Assembly (NCBI GenBank): GCA_013076295.1
Contig: RQOL01000677.1
Location: 62,001-126,000, forward strand
Reading direction: 5' to 3'
DNA from: Sanderia malayensis
Lineage: Eukaryota; Cnidaria; Scyphozoa; Semaeostomeae; Pelagiidae
Length of the DNA: 64,000 bases
This document shows positions 37,200-49,856 of the stretch, one piece after another; position 1 is the stretch's first letter, and each line of letters opens with the position of its first letter. Under the pieces are notes generated by a model, which had not been told where the DNA came from, did no database searches, and saw only the letters and a program-made list of their open reading frames with translations. The translations under genes and the position numbers were made by a program.

Positions 37200-40194
37200 G
37201 CATATTGCCCTCTCTTACAACCTTGTATGCCCTCAAAACATGAAAATTTCAAAAACAAGCTTCATGTTCAAATTCAGCACACCAAACTTGTACTTTCCAC
37301 AAACTTTGATACAAATTGAACGAGTTTGAAAATTTGCATGTTGCCCCCTTATACCCAGTTGTATGCCCCAAAAACATGCAAATTTCAAAAACCAGTTTCA
37401 TATTGAAATTCAGCACACCAAATTTGTACTTTTCGCCAAATTTGATGCAAGTTGAACGAGTTTGAAAAATTGCATGAAAAGTGGGAATTCATTAAATGTG
37501 GGAAGTGGAAAGTCAGGAAAAAGTGGGAAGTCATCAGAATTGGGAAGTCATCAAAACTGGAAAGTGGGAAGTCGAGAAAAAGTGGGAAGCCATAAGAAGT
37601 GGGAAGTCATCATACCAAATTTGTACTTTCCACAGAATTTGATGCAAATTGAATGAGTTTGAAAAATTGCATCCAATATGGCTAATCGACAAAAGTGGGA
37701 AGTGGGAAGTCATCAAAATTGGAAAATGGGAAGTCAAGAAAACGTGGGAAGTGAACAAAAGTAGGAAGTCATCATACCAAAATTGTACTTTCCAGAAAAA
37801 TTGGTACAAATTGAACGAGTTTGAAAAATTTCATATTGCCCCCTTTTACTCCCTTTTATGCCCTCGAAACATGAAAATTTCAAAAACCAGTTTCATGTTC
37901 AAATTCAACACACCAAATTTGTATTTTCCACAAAATTTGATGCAAATTGAAAGAGTTTGAAAAATTGCATCAAAAGTGGGAAGTCATCAAAAGTGAAGAG
38001 TGGGAAGGCAGGAAAAAGTGGGAAGTCATCAGAAGTGGGAAGTGATCAAAAATGGAAAATGGGAAGTCAAGAAAACGTGGGAAGTGAACAAAAGTAGGAA
38101 GTCATCATATCAAAATTGTATGTTCCACAAAATTTCATACACATTGAACGAGTTTGAAAAATTGCATATTGCCCCCTTATACAACCTTGCATGCCCTCAA
38201 AACATGAAAATTTCAAAAACAAGCTTCATGTTCAAATTCAGCACACCAAACTTGTACTTTCCACAAAATTTGATACAAATTGAACGAGTTTGAAAATTTG
38301 CATGTTGCCCCCTTATACCCAGTTGTATGCCCCAAAAACATGCAAATTTCAAAAACCAGTTTCATATTGAAATTCAGCACACGAAAACTGTACTTTTCGC
38401 CAAATTTGATGCAAATTGTGCGATCTTGAAAAAATCGATATTCCCCCATTTTAGGCTGTTTTATGCCCTCAAAACATAAAAATTTCAAAGACCAGTTTCA
38501 TGTTCAAACTTAGGACCCCAAAATTGTACTTTCCACAATATTTGATGCAAGTTGAACGAGCTTGAAAATTTGCATATTGCCCCTTTTAGCACGTTTTATA
38601 CCCTCAAAACATTAAAATTTCAAAAACTAGTTTCATATTGAAATTCAGCACACCAAATTTGTACTTTTCGCCAAATTTGATGCAAGTTGAACGAGTTTGA
38701 AAAATTGCATGAAAAGTGGGAATTCATTAAATGTGGGAAGTGGAAAGTCAGGAAAAAGTGGGAAGTCATCAGAATTGGGAAGTCATCAAAACTGGAAAGT
38801 GGGAAGTCGAGAAAAAGTGGGAAACCATAAGAAGTGGGAAGTCATCATACCAAATTTGTACTTTCCACAGAATTTGATGCAAATTGAACGAGTTTGAAAA
38901 ATTGCATCCAATATGGCTAATCGACAAAAGTGGGAAGTGGGAAGTCATCAAAATTGGAAAATGGGAAGTCAAGAAAACGTGGGAAGTGAACAAAAGTAGG
39001 AAGTCATCATACAAAAATTCTACTTTCCACAAAATTTGATACAAATTGAACGAGTTTGAAAATTTCCATGTTTCCCCCTTATAGCCAGTTGTATGCCCCA
39101 AAAACATGCAAATTTCAAAAACCAGTTTCATATTGAAATTCAGCACACGAAAACTGTACTTTTCGTCAAACTTGATGCAAATTGAAAGAGTTTGAAAAAC
39201 TGGATAGTCCCTTTTTTTACGCAGTTCTATAGTTCTATGCCCCAAAACATGAAGAATTCAAAAAACAAGCTTCATTTTTCAATTTCAGTACACCGAAATT
39301 GTATTTTCCACAAAATTTGATGCCAATTGAAAGAGCTTGAAAAAATCGATTTTCCCCCATTTTAGGCTGTTTTATGCCCTCAAAACATAGAAATTTCAAA
39401 GACCAGTTTCATGTTCACACTTAGGACCCCAAAATTGTACTTTCCACAAAATTTGATGCAAATTTAAAGAGTTTCAAAAATGGGATATTCCCCTATTTTA
39501 CCCCGTTATATGCCCTGAAAACATGACAATTTCAAAAACCCGTTTCATGTTCAAATTCAACACACCAAATTTGTACTTTCCACAAAATTTGATGCAAATT
39601 GAAAGAGTTTGAAAAATTGCATGAAAAGTGGGAAGTCATCAAAAGTGACGAGTGGGAAGACAGGAAAAAGCGGGAAGTCATCAGAAGTTGGAAGTTATCA
39701 AAAATGGAAAAAGGGAAGTCAAGGAAACGTGGGAAGTGAACAAAAGTAGGAAGTCATCATACCAAAATTGTATGTTCCACAAAATTTCATACAAATTGAA
39801 CGAGTTTGAAAAATTGTATATTGCCTCCTTATACAACCTTGTATGCCCTCAAAACATGAAAATTTCAAAAACCAGCTTCATGTTCAAACTTAGGACACCA
39901 AAATTGTACATTCCACAAAACTTGATGCAAATTGAACGAGTTTGAAAAATTGCATGTTGCCCCCTTATACCCCGTTGTATGCCCCAAAAACATGAAAATT
40001 TCAAAAACAAGTTTCATATTCAAATTCAGCACACCAAAACTGTACTTTTCGCAAAATTTGATGCAAGTTCGAGTTTGAAAAATTGCATGAAAAGTGGGAA
40101 TTCATTAAATGTGGGAGGTGGGAAGACGGGAAAAGTGGGAAATCATCAAAAGTGGGAAGTCACCATAAGTGGGAAGTGGGAAGCTACCAAAAGT
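37200..40194 (+). repeat. Satellite block combining 14-kb-type and 3.5-5-kb-type units
   Basis: The block starts with A units, then B units matching 34123-34460, then at 38213-38700 the A-A-A run with CGATCTTGAAAAAATCG. From about 38690 to the end it follows 3558-5060 (and 10529-12030), including GCAGTTCTATAGTTCTAT, so it leads into module C exactly as those copies do. Confidence 0.8.
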
Positions 40195-40410
40195 GGTTTT
40201 ATCTGATTATGGTGACATTCGCTTCCCATAGATAAGGCAAGCGGACATCACACAGTATGAACAGAATCTCAATAAAGCATACACGAATTATCGTATCCAC
40301 TCTTCCTACAGGTAGTGTCACGGGCATTAACTTTGGAAAGAAAAAAAGGAGGTTCAACGGAATAATTACATTGAAGAACCCCACTATATCTGACAAAGAG
40401 TGGGGAACCA
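40195..40410 (+). repeat. Module C, copy 3
   Basis: This is close to the copies at 5060 and 12031, with CACGGGCATTAAC instead of CACGGACATTAAC and CCCACTATATCTG instead of CCCACTTTATCTG. That change breaks the right-hand TTTATCTGA copy. Confidence 0.8.
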
Positions 40411-40496
40411 CCAAAAGTGGGAAGTCATCAAATGTGGAAAATGGGATTTCAAGAAAAGTGGGAAGTCAGCAAAGGTGGGAAGTCATCATACCAAAA

Positions 40497-40580
40497 TTGT
40501 ATTTTTATATTTGTACTGTTTGTACTATATTTACTATGGCATATTTCCAACTTGAACGAGATGGAAAATTTGAATATTAC
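40497..40580 (+). repeat. Module D, copy 3
   Basis: This is the same AT-rich core variant, ending GAATATTACTAAAAG, where copies 1 and 2 have TTACAAAAG. Confidence 0.75.
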
Positions 40581-43500
40581 TAAAAGTGGGAAGTCACCAA
40601 AAGTAGGAGGTCGTCAAATGTGGGGAGTGGGAAGTCAGGTAAAGTGGGAAGTCATCAAATATGGGAAGTCATCAAAAGACGAAAATGGGAAGTCAAGAAA
40701 AAGTGGGAAGTCAGCAAAGGTGGGAAGTCATCATAGAAAAATTGTACTTTCCGCAAAATTTGATACAAATTGAACGAGTTTGAAAACTTGCATATTGCCC
40801 CCTTTTTCAACCTTGTATGCCCTAAAGGAAGCATGAAAATTACAAAAACCAGCTTCCTTTTCAAATTCAGCACACCAAATTTGTACTTTGCACAAAATTG
40901 GATGCAAATTGAAAGAGTTTGAAAAATTGCATCAAAAGTGGGAAGTCATCAAAAGTGAGGAGTGGGAAGGCAGGAAAAAGTGGGAAGTCATCAGAAGTGG
41001 GAAGTCATCATACCAAAATTGTACTTTCCACAAAGTTTGATGCAAATTGAAAGAGTATCAAAAATGGGATATTCCCCCTTTTTACCCCGTTATATGCCCT
41101 GAAAACATGACAATTTCAAAAACCCGTTTCATGTTCAAATTCAGCACACCAAATTTGTACTTTCCACAAAATTTGATGCAAATTGAAAGAGTTTGAAAAA
41201 ATGGAATCAAAAGTGGGAACTCATCAAAAGTGAAGAGTGGGAAGGCAGGAAAAAATGGGAAGTCATCAGAAGTGGGAAGTCATCATACCAAAATTGTACT
41301 TTCCACAAAGTTTGATGCAAATTGAAAGAGTTTGAAAATTTGCATCAAATGTTGGAAATCGTCAAAAGTGGGAAGTGGGAAGTCAGGGAAAGTGGGAAGT
41401 CATCAAAATTGGAAAGTGGGAAGTCAAGAAAAAGTGGGAAGTCAGCAAAGTGGGAAGTCATCATACCAAAATTGTACTTTCCACAAAATTTGATACAAAT
41501 TAAACGAGTTTGAAAACTTGCATATTGCCCCCTTTTTTCAACCTTGTATGCCCTCAAAGCATGAAAATTACAAAAACCAGCTTCCTTTTTAAATTCAGCA
41601 AACCAAATATGTACTTTGCACAAAATTTGATGCAAATTGAAAGTGTTTAAAAAATTGCATCAAATGTGGGAAGTCATCAAAAGTGAAGAGTGGGACGTCA
41701 GCAGAAGTGGGAAGTCACCAAAAGTGGGAAGTCGTCAAAAGTGGGAAGTGAAATGTCAAGAGAAGGTGGGAAGTGAGCAGAAGTGTGAAATCATCATACA
41801 AAATTGTACTTTCCACCAAATTTGATACAAATTGAAAGAGTTTGAGAAAATGCATAAAAAATGGGAAGCTATCAAAAGTGGGAAATCATCATAGCAAAAT
41901 TGTATTTTCCACCAAATTTGATGCAAATTCAACGAGTTTGAAAAATTGCATAATGCCCCCTTTTACGCCGTTTTATGCCCTCAAAGCATGCAAATTTCAA
42001 AAACCAGTGTCATATTCAAATTCACCACACCATATTTGTATTTTCCACAAAATTGGTGCAAATTAAAAGAGATTGAAAACTTGCATTAAAAATTGGAAGT
42101 CATCAAAAGTGGGAAGTGCGAGGAGAGGTAAAGTGGGAAGTCATCAAAAGTGGGGGGAAGTCATCAAAAGTCGAATCTGGGAAGTGAAGAAAAAGTGCGC
42201 AGTCAGCAAAGGTGGGAAGTCATCATACCAAAATTGTATTTTTGTATTTGTACTGTTTGTACTACATTTACTATCCTATATTTCGAAATTGAAGGAGATG
42301 GAAAATTTGAATATTACTAAAAGTGGGAAGTCACCAAAAGTAGGAGGTCGTCAAAAATGGAAAGTGGGATATCAAGAAGATTGCCCCCTTTTACTCCCTT
42401 GTATGTCCTCAAAACATGAAAATTTCAAAAAATAAGTTTCACGTTCAAATTCAACACACCAAAGTTGTACTTTCCACTAAACTTGATGCAAATTGAAAGA
42501 GTTTGAAATATTGCATCAAAATTGCGAAGTCATCAAAAGGGAAGAGTGGGAACGCAGGAAAAAGTGGAAAGTCATTAGAAATGGGAAGTCATCAAAACTG
42601 GGAAGTCACCAAAAGTTGGAAGTCATGATACCAAAATTGTAGTTTCCACAATTATTGATACACAATGAACGGGTTTGAAAAATTGCATATTGCCCCGTTC
42701 TACCCCGTTGTATGCCCACAAAACATGAAAATTTCAAGAGCCAGTTTCATATTCAAACTCAGCACACCAAAACTGTACCTTTCGCCAAATTTGATGCACA
42801 ATGAAAGAGTTTGAAAAATTGCATCAAAATTGCGAAATCATCAAAAGTGAAGAGTGGGAAGGCAGGAAAAAGTGAGAAGTCATCAGAAGTGGGAAGTTAT
42901 CAAAAATGGAAAATGGGAAGTCAAGATAAATTGGGAAGTCAGCAAAAGTGGGAAGTCATCATACCAAAATTGTACCTTCCACACCATTTGATGCAAATCG
43001 AGCGGGTTTGAAAATTTCATACTGCCTGCTTCTACTACCCCGTCTCATTCCCCAAAACATTAAAATTTCAAAAAACAAGTTTCATATTCAATTTCACTAC
43101 ACCGAAAGTGCACTTTCCACAATATTTGATGCAAGTTGAACGAGCTTGAAAAATTGCATATTGCCCCTTTTAGCACGCTTTATGCCCTCAAAAGATTAAA
43201 ATTTCAAAAACCAGTTTCATATTTTAATTCACCACAGAAAACCTGTACTTTCCACAAAATTTGATGCAAATTCAACGAATTTCAAAAAATGCGTGTTGCC
43301 CTTTTTTACCCCGTTTTATTCCCTCAAAACAAGAAAGTTTCAAAAACCAACTTCATATTCAATTTCACCACACCCAATTTGTACTTTCCACAAATTTTGA
43401 TGCGGATTGGAGAAGTTTGAAAATTTGCATCAAAAGTGGGAATTCATCAGAAGTGGGAAGTGGAAAGTCAGGAAAAAGTCGGAAGTCGTCAAAAGTGGGA

Positions 43501-44046
43501 AGTCATGAAAAGTGGGAAGTCAGCAAAAGATGGAAGTCATCACACCAAAATTCTACTTTCCACAAATTTTGATACACATTGAACGGTTTGAAAATTTGCA
43601 TATTCCCCCTTCTACACCGTCCTATTCCCCCAAAACATAAAGAGTTCAAAAAAGAAGTTTAATCATTAATTTCATAACACCGAAATTGTATTTTCAACGA
43701 AATTTGATGCAAAGTGAAAGAGTCTGAAAAATTGGATTTTCCCCTTCTTTGCGCCGTTTTATGCCCTCAAAACATGACAATTTCAAAAACCTGTTTCATG
43801 TTCAAATTCAGCACACCAAATCTGTACTTTCCACAAAATTTGATGCAAATTGAAAGAGTTTGAAAACATGAAATTTTCAAAAACCAGTTTCATGTTCAAA
43901 TTTAGCACACCAAAATTGCACTTTCCACAAAATTTGATGCAAATTGAAAGAGTTTGAAAAATTGCATCAAAAGTTGGAGGTCATCAAAATTGGGAAGTGG
44001 GAAGTCAGGAAAAAGTGGAAAGTCCTCAAAAGTGGGAAGTCATCAA
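40581..44046 (+). repeat. Divergent satellite block left of transposon 2
   Basis: This is a mixed A/B region with more substitutions and indels than the region left of 38 kb. The stretch 41637-42240 recurs at 50593-51190 (offset 8956). The stretch 42811-43570 recurs at 54308-55070 (offset 11497). It includes a second module D, at 42234-42317, without an adjacent module C. From about 43260 it carries the GCGTGTTGCCC A subtype, the GATGCGGATTGGAGAAG core and the GTCGGAAGTCGTC B subtype that dominate the right third of the window. Confidence 0.8.
42234..42317 (+). repeat. Module D, copy 4
   Basis: The variant reads TTTGTATTTGTACTG and ACTATCCTATATTTCG and is closest to the copy at 52456-52540. 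It follows a B arm with GGGGGGAAGTCATC rather than module C. Confidence 0.7.
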
Positions 44047-44507
44047 TACGCTCTTTAACCGGAAATGAATTTTCATTGGCTAACGCGATTTTTCTTAGCG
44101 ACGTGGTAGCAACGGATCTGGCCATGGATCTTCACAGTGAAAAGCCTATGGAGCTGCGCCTAACTCATGTTTTAAAAGTGGGTTTTATCGCGTTATTTTG
44201 GCAAGATATTGAAAAAAATATGCTTTTCTTGCGGGTTCGTATATGATATTTCGAATTTGTCAAGTTTTTTTGTCTATTTTTGTTTCTCGGCTGTATTTTG
44301 CGGTGTGTCAAAATGTGCCCCATATATACAAAATTTAGGCCCGTCCGCTAGTCAATTGGTCAGTAACTCAATTTTTGGGGTTATGTTTCATTTCGATTGA
44401 GCAAATGATGAATTGCAAAAAACACTAATCATAAATAATAATCATTTTGAGGAAAATGGTGCGGGTTTGTGCTGTCTTGGTTAATTTTCAAACGCCCCTT
44501 GTGGAAG
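44047..44507 (+). repeat. Left inverted arm of transposon 2
   Basis: This arm pairs with the reverse complement of 45244-45671. It has an extra stretch of about 23 bp (AATAATCATTTTGAGG and following bases, near 44436-44458) that the right arm lacks. It runs from CGCTCTTTAACCGG through TTGCGGGTTCGTATATG to GGTTAATTTTCAAACGCCC. Confidence 0.82.
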
Positions 44508-45243
44508 CTAATGTTTTACAGACTACGTACATCAAATCAAATCAATATGCAGTTCTGAGTTGTTCTGTGTCCATATAACAAAAGGGCCCATTCAAGACTG
44601 ACTGATAGCAGTGCAGCTGGCATTAAAAACTATCAATTTTATTCTCTATCTAAGTTTACATTTTTTGCAAGTTAGAAACTATCCTCTTTAACTTAGACCT
44701 TCAGTTAAGCCTGAGCAATCTTCTCGAATGTGCTACTTCAATAGGGTCATTTGATCTCCAAGGTCCCTCTTACTTTTATTAGAGGGTGTTTCAGTAATTC
44801 CATCCAGGGTGCACCTTATTAGTATACTTGGAAAAAAGTCTAAGCCACTTGGTTGAATGTTATTTCCTGTGACTTTCATATATTACTCAAGCAAGTGTTT
44901 TATACATTTGAACCTTATATTATTCCATCTTTCATCCCCAATGGGATCAAGTACAAGCTGAACTGACATCAGCCCGTATTGAATGGACCCATTTTGTAAT
45001 ATGGACAGCAAAACAGCTCAAAACTATTGATGTAGCAAAAGAGAATTTACTTGGAAAAATGCCATCTATTTTTTTGCAAAAATTCTGAAATGGGTTAGAT
45101 TATGCCATCCTACTATCAAAAAAGGTCAAAATCAATTAAAGAAAAATATAACATTTACGAATGCGCAATTTATATTCATGTCTGCACTCCTCATATAAGT
45201 GAAACATGACATTTCATTTCGTACATTAGCTGCGTTTGAAAAC

Positions 45244-45671
45244 TAATGGGTGTTTGAAAACTAACCGAGAAAGCACGAACCCGCACTATTTATGATTAGT
45301 ATTTTCTAGAACTCTGCATTTCCTCGATTGAAATGAAGTATATAACCCTAATAATTGAGTTTACTGACCAATTGACTGGCGGACGAGCCTAAATTTGGTA
45401 TGTTTTGACAAAGCGCAAAATAAAACGCAGAAGTGAAAAATGTTTGAAAAAAACTTGACAAATTTGAAATATCATATACGAACCCGCAAGAAAAGCATAT
45501 TTTGTTCAATATTTTACCAAAATAACGCGATAAAACCCACTTTTAAAACATGAGTTAGGCGCAGCTCCATAGGCTTTTCACTGTGAAGATCCATGGCCAG
45601 ATCCGTTGCTACCACGTCTCTAAAAAAAATCGCGTTAGCCAATGAAAATTCATTTCCGGTTAAAGAGCGTA
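45244..45671 (-). repeat. Right inverted arm of transposon 2
   Basis: This is the partner of the left arm. It begins near AATGGGTGTTTGAAAACTAA and ends AAAGAGCGTA. Several substitutions separate the arms, so they are not freshly homogenised. Confidence 0.82.
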
Positions 45672-48600
45672 TAGTGGGAAGTGGGAAGTCAGGAAAAAGG
45701 GGGAAGTCAGCAAAAGAAGGAAGTCATCATACCAAAATTGTACTTTCCACAAAATTTGATACAAATTGAACGAGTTTGAAAAATTACATATTGCCCCCTC
45801 TTACAACCTTGTATGCCCTCAAAACATGCAAATTTCAAAATCCAGTTTCATATTGAAAATCAGCACACCAAATTTGTACTTTCCACAAAATTTGATGGAA
45901 ATTGAAAGAGTTTGAAAAATTGCGTATTGCCATTTTTTACCCCGTTTTATGCCCTCAAAACAAGAAAGTTTCAAAAACCAACTTCATATTCAATTTCACC
46001 ACACCGAATTTGTACTTTCCACAAATTTTGATGCGGATTGGAGAACTTTGAAAATTTGCATCAAAAGTGGGAATTCATCAGAAGTGGGAAGTGGAAAGTC
46101 AGGAAAAAGTCGGAAGTCGTCAAAAGTGGGAAGTCATCAAAAGTGGGAAGTCAGCAAAAGATGGAAGTCATCACACCAAAATTGCACTTTCCACAAATTT
46201 TGATACACATTGAAAGGGTTTGAAAATTTGCATATTCCCCCTTCTACAACGTCCTATTCCCCCAAAACATAAAGAGTTCAAAAAAGAAGTTTAATCATTA
46301 ATTTCATAACACCGAAATTGTATTTCCAACGAAATTTGATGCAAAGTGAAAGAGTCTGAAAAATTGGATATTCCCCTTCTTTGCGGCGTTTTATGCCCTC
46401 AAAACATGACAATTTCAAAAACCTGTTTCATGTTCAAATTCAGCACACCAAATCTGTACTTTCCACAAAATTTGATGCAAATTGAAAGAGTTTGAAAACA
46501 TGAAATTTTCAAAAACCAGTTTCATGTTCAAACTTAGCACACCAAGATTGCACTTTCCACAAAATTTGATCCAAATTGAACGAGTTTGAAAAATTGCATA
46601 TTGCCCCTTTTACTCCCTTGTGTGCACTCAAAACATGAAAATTTCAAAAACCAGTTTCACGTTCAAATTCAACATACCAAAGTTGTACTTTCCACTAAAC
46701 TTGATTGCAAATTGAAAGAGTTTGAAAAATTGCATCAAAATTGCGAGGTCATCAAAAGGGGAGAGTGGGAAGGCAGGAAAAAGTGGGAAAAAGTCATCAA
46801 AACTGGGAAGTGGGAAGTCAGCAAAAGTTGGAAGTCATGATACCAAAATTGTAGATTCCACAATTATTGATACACATTGAACGAGTTTGAAAAATTGCAT
46901 ATTCCACCTTCTACACCGTCCTATTCCCCCAAAGCATAAAGAGTTCAAAAAAGAAGTTTCATCGATAATTTCATAACACCGAAATTGTATTTTCAACGAA
47001 ATTTGATGCAAAGTGAAAGAGTCTGAAAAATTGGATATTCCCCTTCTTTGCGCCGTTTTATGCCCTCAAAACATGACAATTTCAAAAACCTGTTTCATGT
47101 TCAAATTCAGCACACCAAGATTGCACTTTCCACAAAATTTGATGCAAATTGAACGAGTTTGAAAAATTGCATATTGCCACCTTTTACTCCCTTGTATGCC
47201 CTCAAAACATTAAAATTTCAAAAAACAAGTTTCATATTCAATTTCACTACACCGAAAGTGCACTTTCCACAATATTTGATGCAAGTTGAACGAGCTTGAA
47301 AAATTGCATATTGCCCCTTTTAGCACGCTTTATGCCCTCAAAAGATTAAAATTTCAAAAACCAGTTTCATATTTTAATTCACCACAGAAAACCTGTACTT
47401 TCCACAAAATTTGATGCAAATTCAACGAATTTCAAAAAATGCGTATTGCCCTTTTTTACCCCGTTGTATGCCCTCAAAACAAGAAAGTTTCAAAAACCAA
47501 CTCCATATTCAATTTCCCACACCCAATTTGTACTTTCCACAAATTTTGATGCGGATTGGAGAAGTTTGAAAATTTGCATCAAAAGTGGGAATTCATCAGA
47601 AGTGGGAAGTGGAAAGTCAGGAAAAAGTCGGTAGTCGTCAAAAGTTGGAAGTCATCAAAAGTGGGAAGTCAGCAAAAGATGGAAGTCATCACACCAAAAT
47701 TCTACTTTCCACAAATTTTGATACACATTGAACGGTTTGAAAATTTGCATATTCCCCCTTCTACACCGTCCTATTCCCCCAAAACATAAAGAGTTCAAAA
47801 AAGAAGTTTAATCATTAATTTCATAACACCGAAATTGTATTTTCAACGAAATTTGATGCAAAGTGAAAGAGTCTGAAAAATTGGATTTTCCCCTTCTTTG
47901 CGCCGTTTTATGCCCTCAAAACATGACAATTTCAAAAACCTGTTTCATGTTCAAATTCAGCACACCAAATCTGTACTTTCCACAAATTTTGATGCAAATT
48001 GAAAGAGTTTGAAAACATGAAATTTTCAAAAACCAGTTTCATGTTCAAACTTAGCACACCAAGATTGCACTTTCCACAAAATTTGATGCAAATTGAAAGA
48101 GTTTGAAAAATTGCATCAAAAGTGGGAAGTCATCAAAATTGGGAAGTGGAATGTCAGGAAAAAGTGGAAAGTCCTCAAAAGTGGGAAGTCATCAATAGTG
48201 GGAAGTGGGAAGTCAGGAAAAAGGGGGAAGTCAGCAAAAGAAGGAAGTCATCATACCAAAATTGTACTTTCCACAAAATTTGATACAAATTGAACGAGTT
48301 TGAAAAATTACATATTGCCCCCTCTTACAACCTTGTATGCCCTCAAAACATGCAAATTTCAAAATCCAGTTTCATATTGAAAATCAGCACACCAAATTTG
48401 TACTTTCCACAAAATTTGATGGAAATTGAAAGAGTTTGAAAAATTGCATCAAAACTGCGAAATCATCAAAAGTGAAGAGTGGGAAGGGAGGAAAAAATAG
48501 GAAGTCATCAGAAGTGGGAAGTTATCAAAAATGGAAAATGGGAAGTCAAGAAAACGTGGGAAGTCAGCAAAAGTAGGAAGTCATTATACCAAAATTGTAC

Positions 48601-49470
48601 CTTCCACACCATTTGATGCAAATCGAGCGGGTTTGAAAATTTCATATTGTCTGCTTCTACTACCCCGTCTGATTCCCCAAAACATTAAAATTTCAAAAAA
48701 CAAGTTTCATATCCGATTTTCAGCACACCGAAAATGCACTTTCCACAATATTTGATGCAAGTTGAACGAGCTTGAAAAATTGCATATTGCCCCTTTTAGC
48801 ACGCTATATGCCCTCAAAAGATTAAAATTTCAAAAACCAGTTTCATATTCTAATTCAGCACAGAAAACCTGTACTATCCACAAAATTTGATGCAAATTCA
48901 ACGATTTTCACAAAATGCGTATTGCCCTTTTTTACCCCGTTTTATGCCCTCAAAACAAGAAAGTTTCAAAAACCAACTTCATATTCAATTTCACCACACC
49001 GAATTTGTACTTTCCACAGATTTTGATGCGGATTGGAGAAGTTTGAAAATTTGCATCAAAAGTGGAAATTCATCAGAAGTGGGAAGTGGAAAGTCAGGAA
49101 AAAGTCGGAAGTCGTCAAAAGTGGGAAGTCATCAAAAGTGGGAAGTCAGCAAAAGATGGAAGTCATCACACCAAAATTGTACTTTCCACAAATTTTGATA
49201 CACATTGAACGGGTTTGAAAATTTGCATGTTGCCCCCTTATACCCCGTTGTATGCCCCAAAAACATGAACATTTCAAAAACAAGTTTCATATTCAAATTC
49301 AGCACACCAAAACTGTACTTTTCGCAAAATTTGATGCAAGTTGAACGAGTTTGAAAAATTGCATGAAAAGTGGGAATTCATTAAATGTGGGAGGTGGGAA
49401 GACGGGAAAAGTGGGAAATCATCAAAAGTGGGAAGTCACCAAAAGTGGGAAGTGGGAAGCTACCAAAAGT
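45672..49470 (+). repeat. Divergent satellite block right of transposon 2
   Basis: The block resumes the interrupted B unit (GTGGGAAGTGGGAAGTCAGG then AGGGGGAAGTCAGC). It then alternates A units of the TTGCCATTTTTTACCCCG, ATTCCCCCTTCTAC and TTGGATATTCCCC subtypes with B units of the GTCGGAAGTCGTC subtype. The stretch 48093-48293 is the closest unoccupied paralogue of the transposon 2 site and shares the rare AGCAAAAGAAGG variant. Confidence 0.8.
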
Positions 49471-49688
49471 GGTTTTATCTGATTATGGTGACATTCGCTT
49501 CCCATAGATAAAGCAAGCGGACATCACACAGTATGAACAGAATCTCAATAAAGCATACACGAATTATCGTATCCACTCTTCCTACAGGTAGTGTCACGGG
49601 CATTAACTTTGGAAAGAAAAAAAGGAGGTTCAACGGAATAATTACATTGAAGAGCCCCACTTTATCTGACAAAGAGTGGGGAACCACC
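49471..49688 (+). repeat. Module C, copy 4
   Basis: This matches the copy at 12031 closely (CACGGGCATTAAC, ATAGATAAAGC). The block from about 49220 to 50460 parallels 39953-41190 at an offset of 9276, so module C travels with its neighbours. Confidence 0.8.
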
Positions 49689-49772
49689 AAAAGTGGGAAG
49701 TCATCAAATGTGGAAAATGGGATGTGAAGAAAAGTGGGAAGTCAGCAAAGGTGGGAAGTCATCATACCAAAA

Positions 49773-49856
49773 TTGTATTTTTATATTTGTACTGTTTGTA
49801 CTATGTTTACTATGGCATATTTCCAACTTGAACGAGATGAAAAATTTGAATATTAC
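49773..49856 (+). repeat. Module D, copy 5
   Basis: This has ACTATGTTTACTATGG and GAGATGAAAAATTTG where other copies have ACTATATTTACTATGG and GAGATGGAAAATTTG. Confidence 0.72.

Larger units (their letters stand above)
44047..45671. mobile_element. Non-autonomous DNA transposon 2, fold-back-like
   Basis: The element is about 1.6 kb, starts TACGCTCTTTAACCGG and ends CCGGTTAAAGAGCGTA. The satellite on its two sides (TCATCAATA and ATAGTGGGAAGTGGG) is continuous as TCATCAATAGTGGG at about 48190-48203, and similarly near 53746 and 60560, so these are empty sites. The target duplication reads as ATA or TA. The exact limit is ambiguous by one or two bases. Inverted arms run to about 44507 and from 45244. 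Further decayed inverted similarity continues inward, for example TGTCCATATAACAAAA near 44570 against the complement of the stretch near 45000. No transposase is recognisable. The superfamily is not assigned. Confidence 0.85.

Noticed and set aside
43480..43500. ETS-type CGGAAGT motif in the GTCGGAAGTCGTC B subtype as a regulatory site
   Set aside because: It is a one-base variant of the GGGAAGT microrepeat confined to one subtype, so chance drift explains it.
43944..44400. Short frames entering the left arm of transposon 2
   Set aside because: They start in satellite or arm DNA, have no recognisable domain, and are not kept in the right arm.
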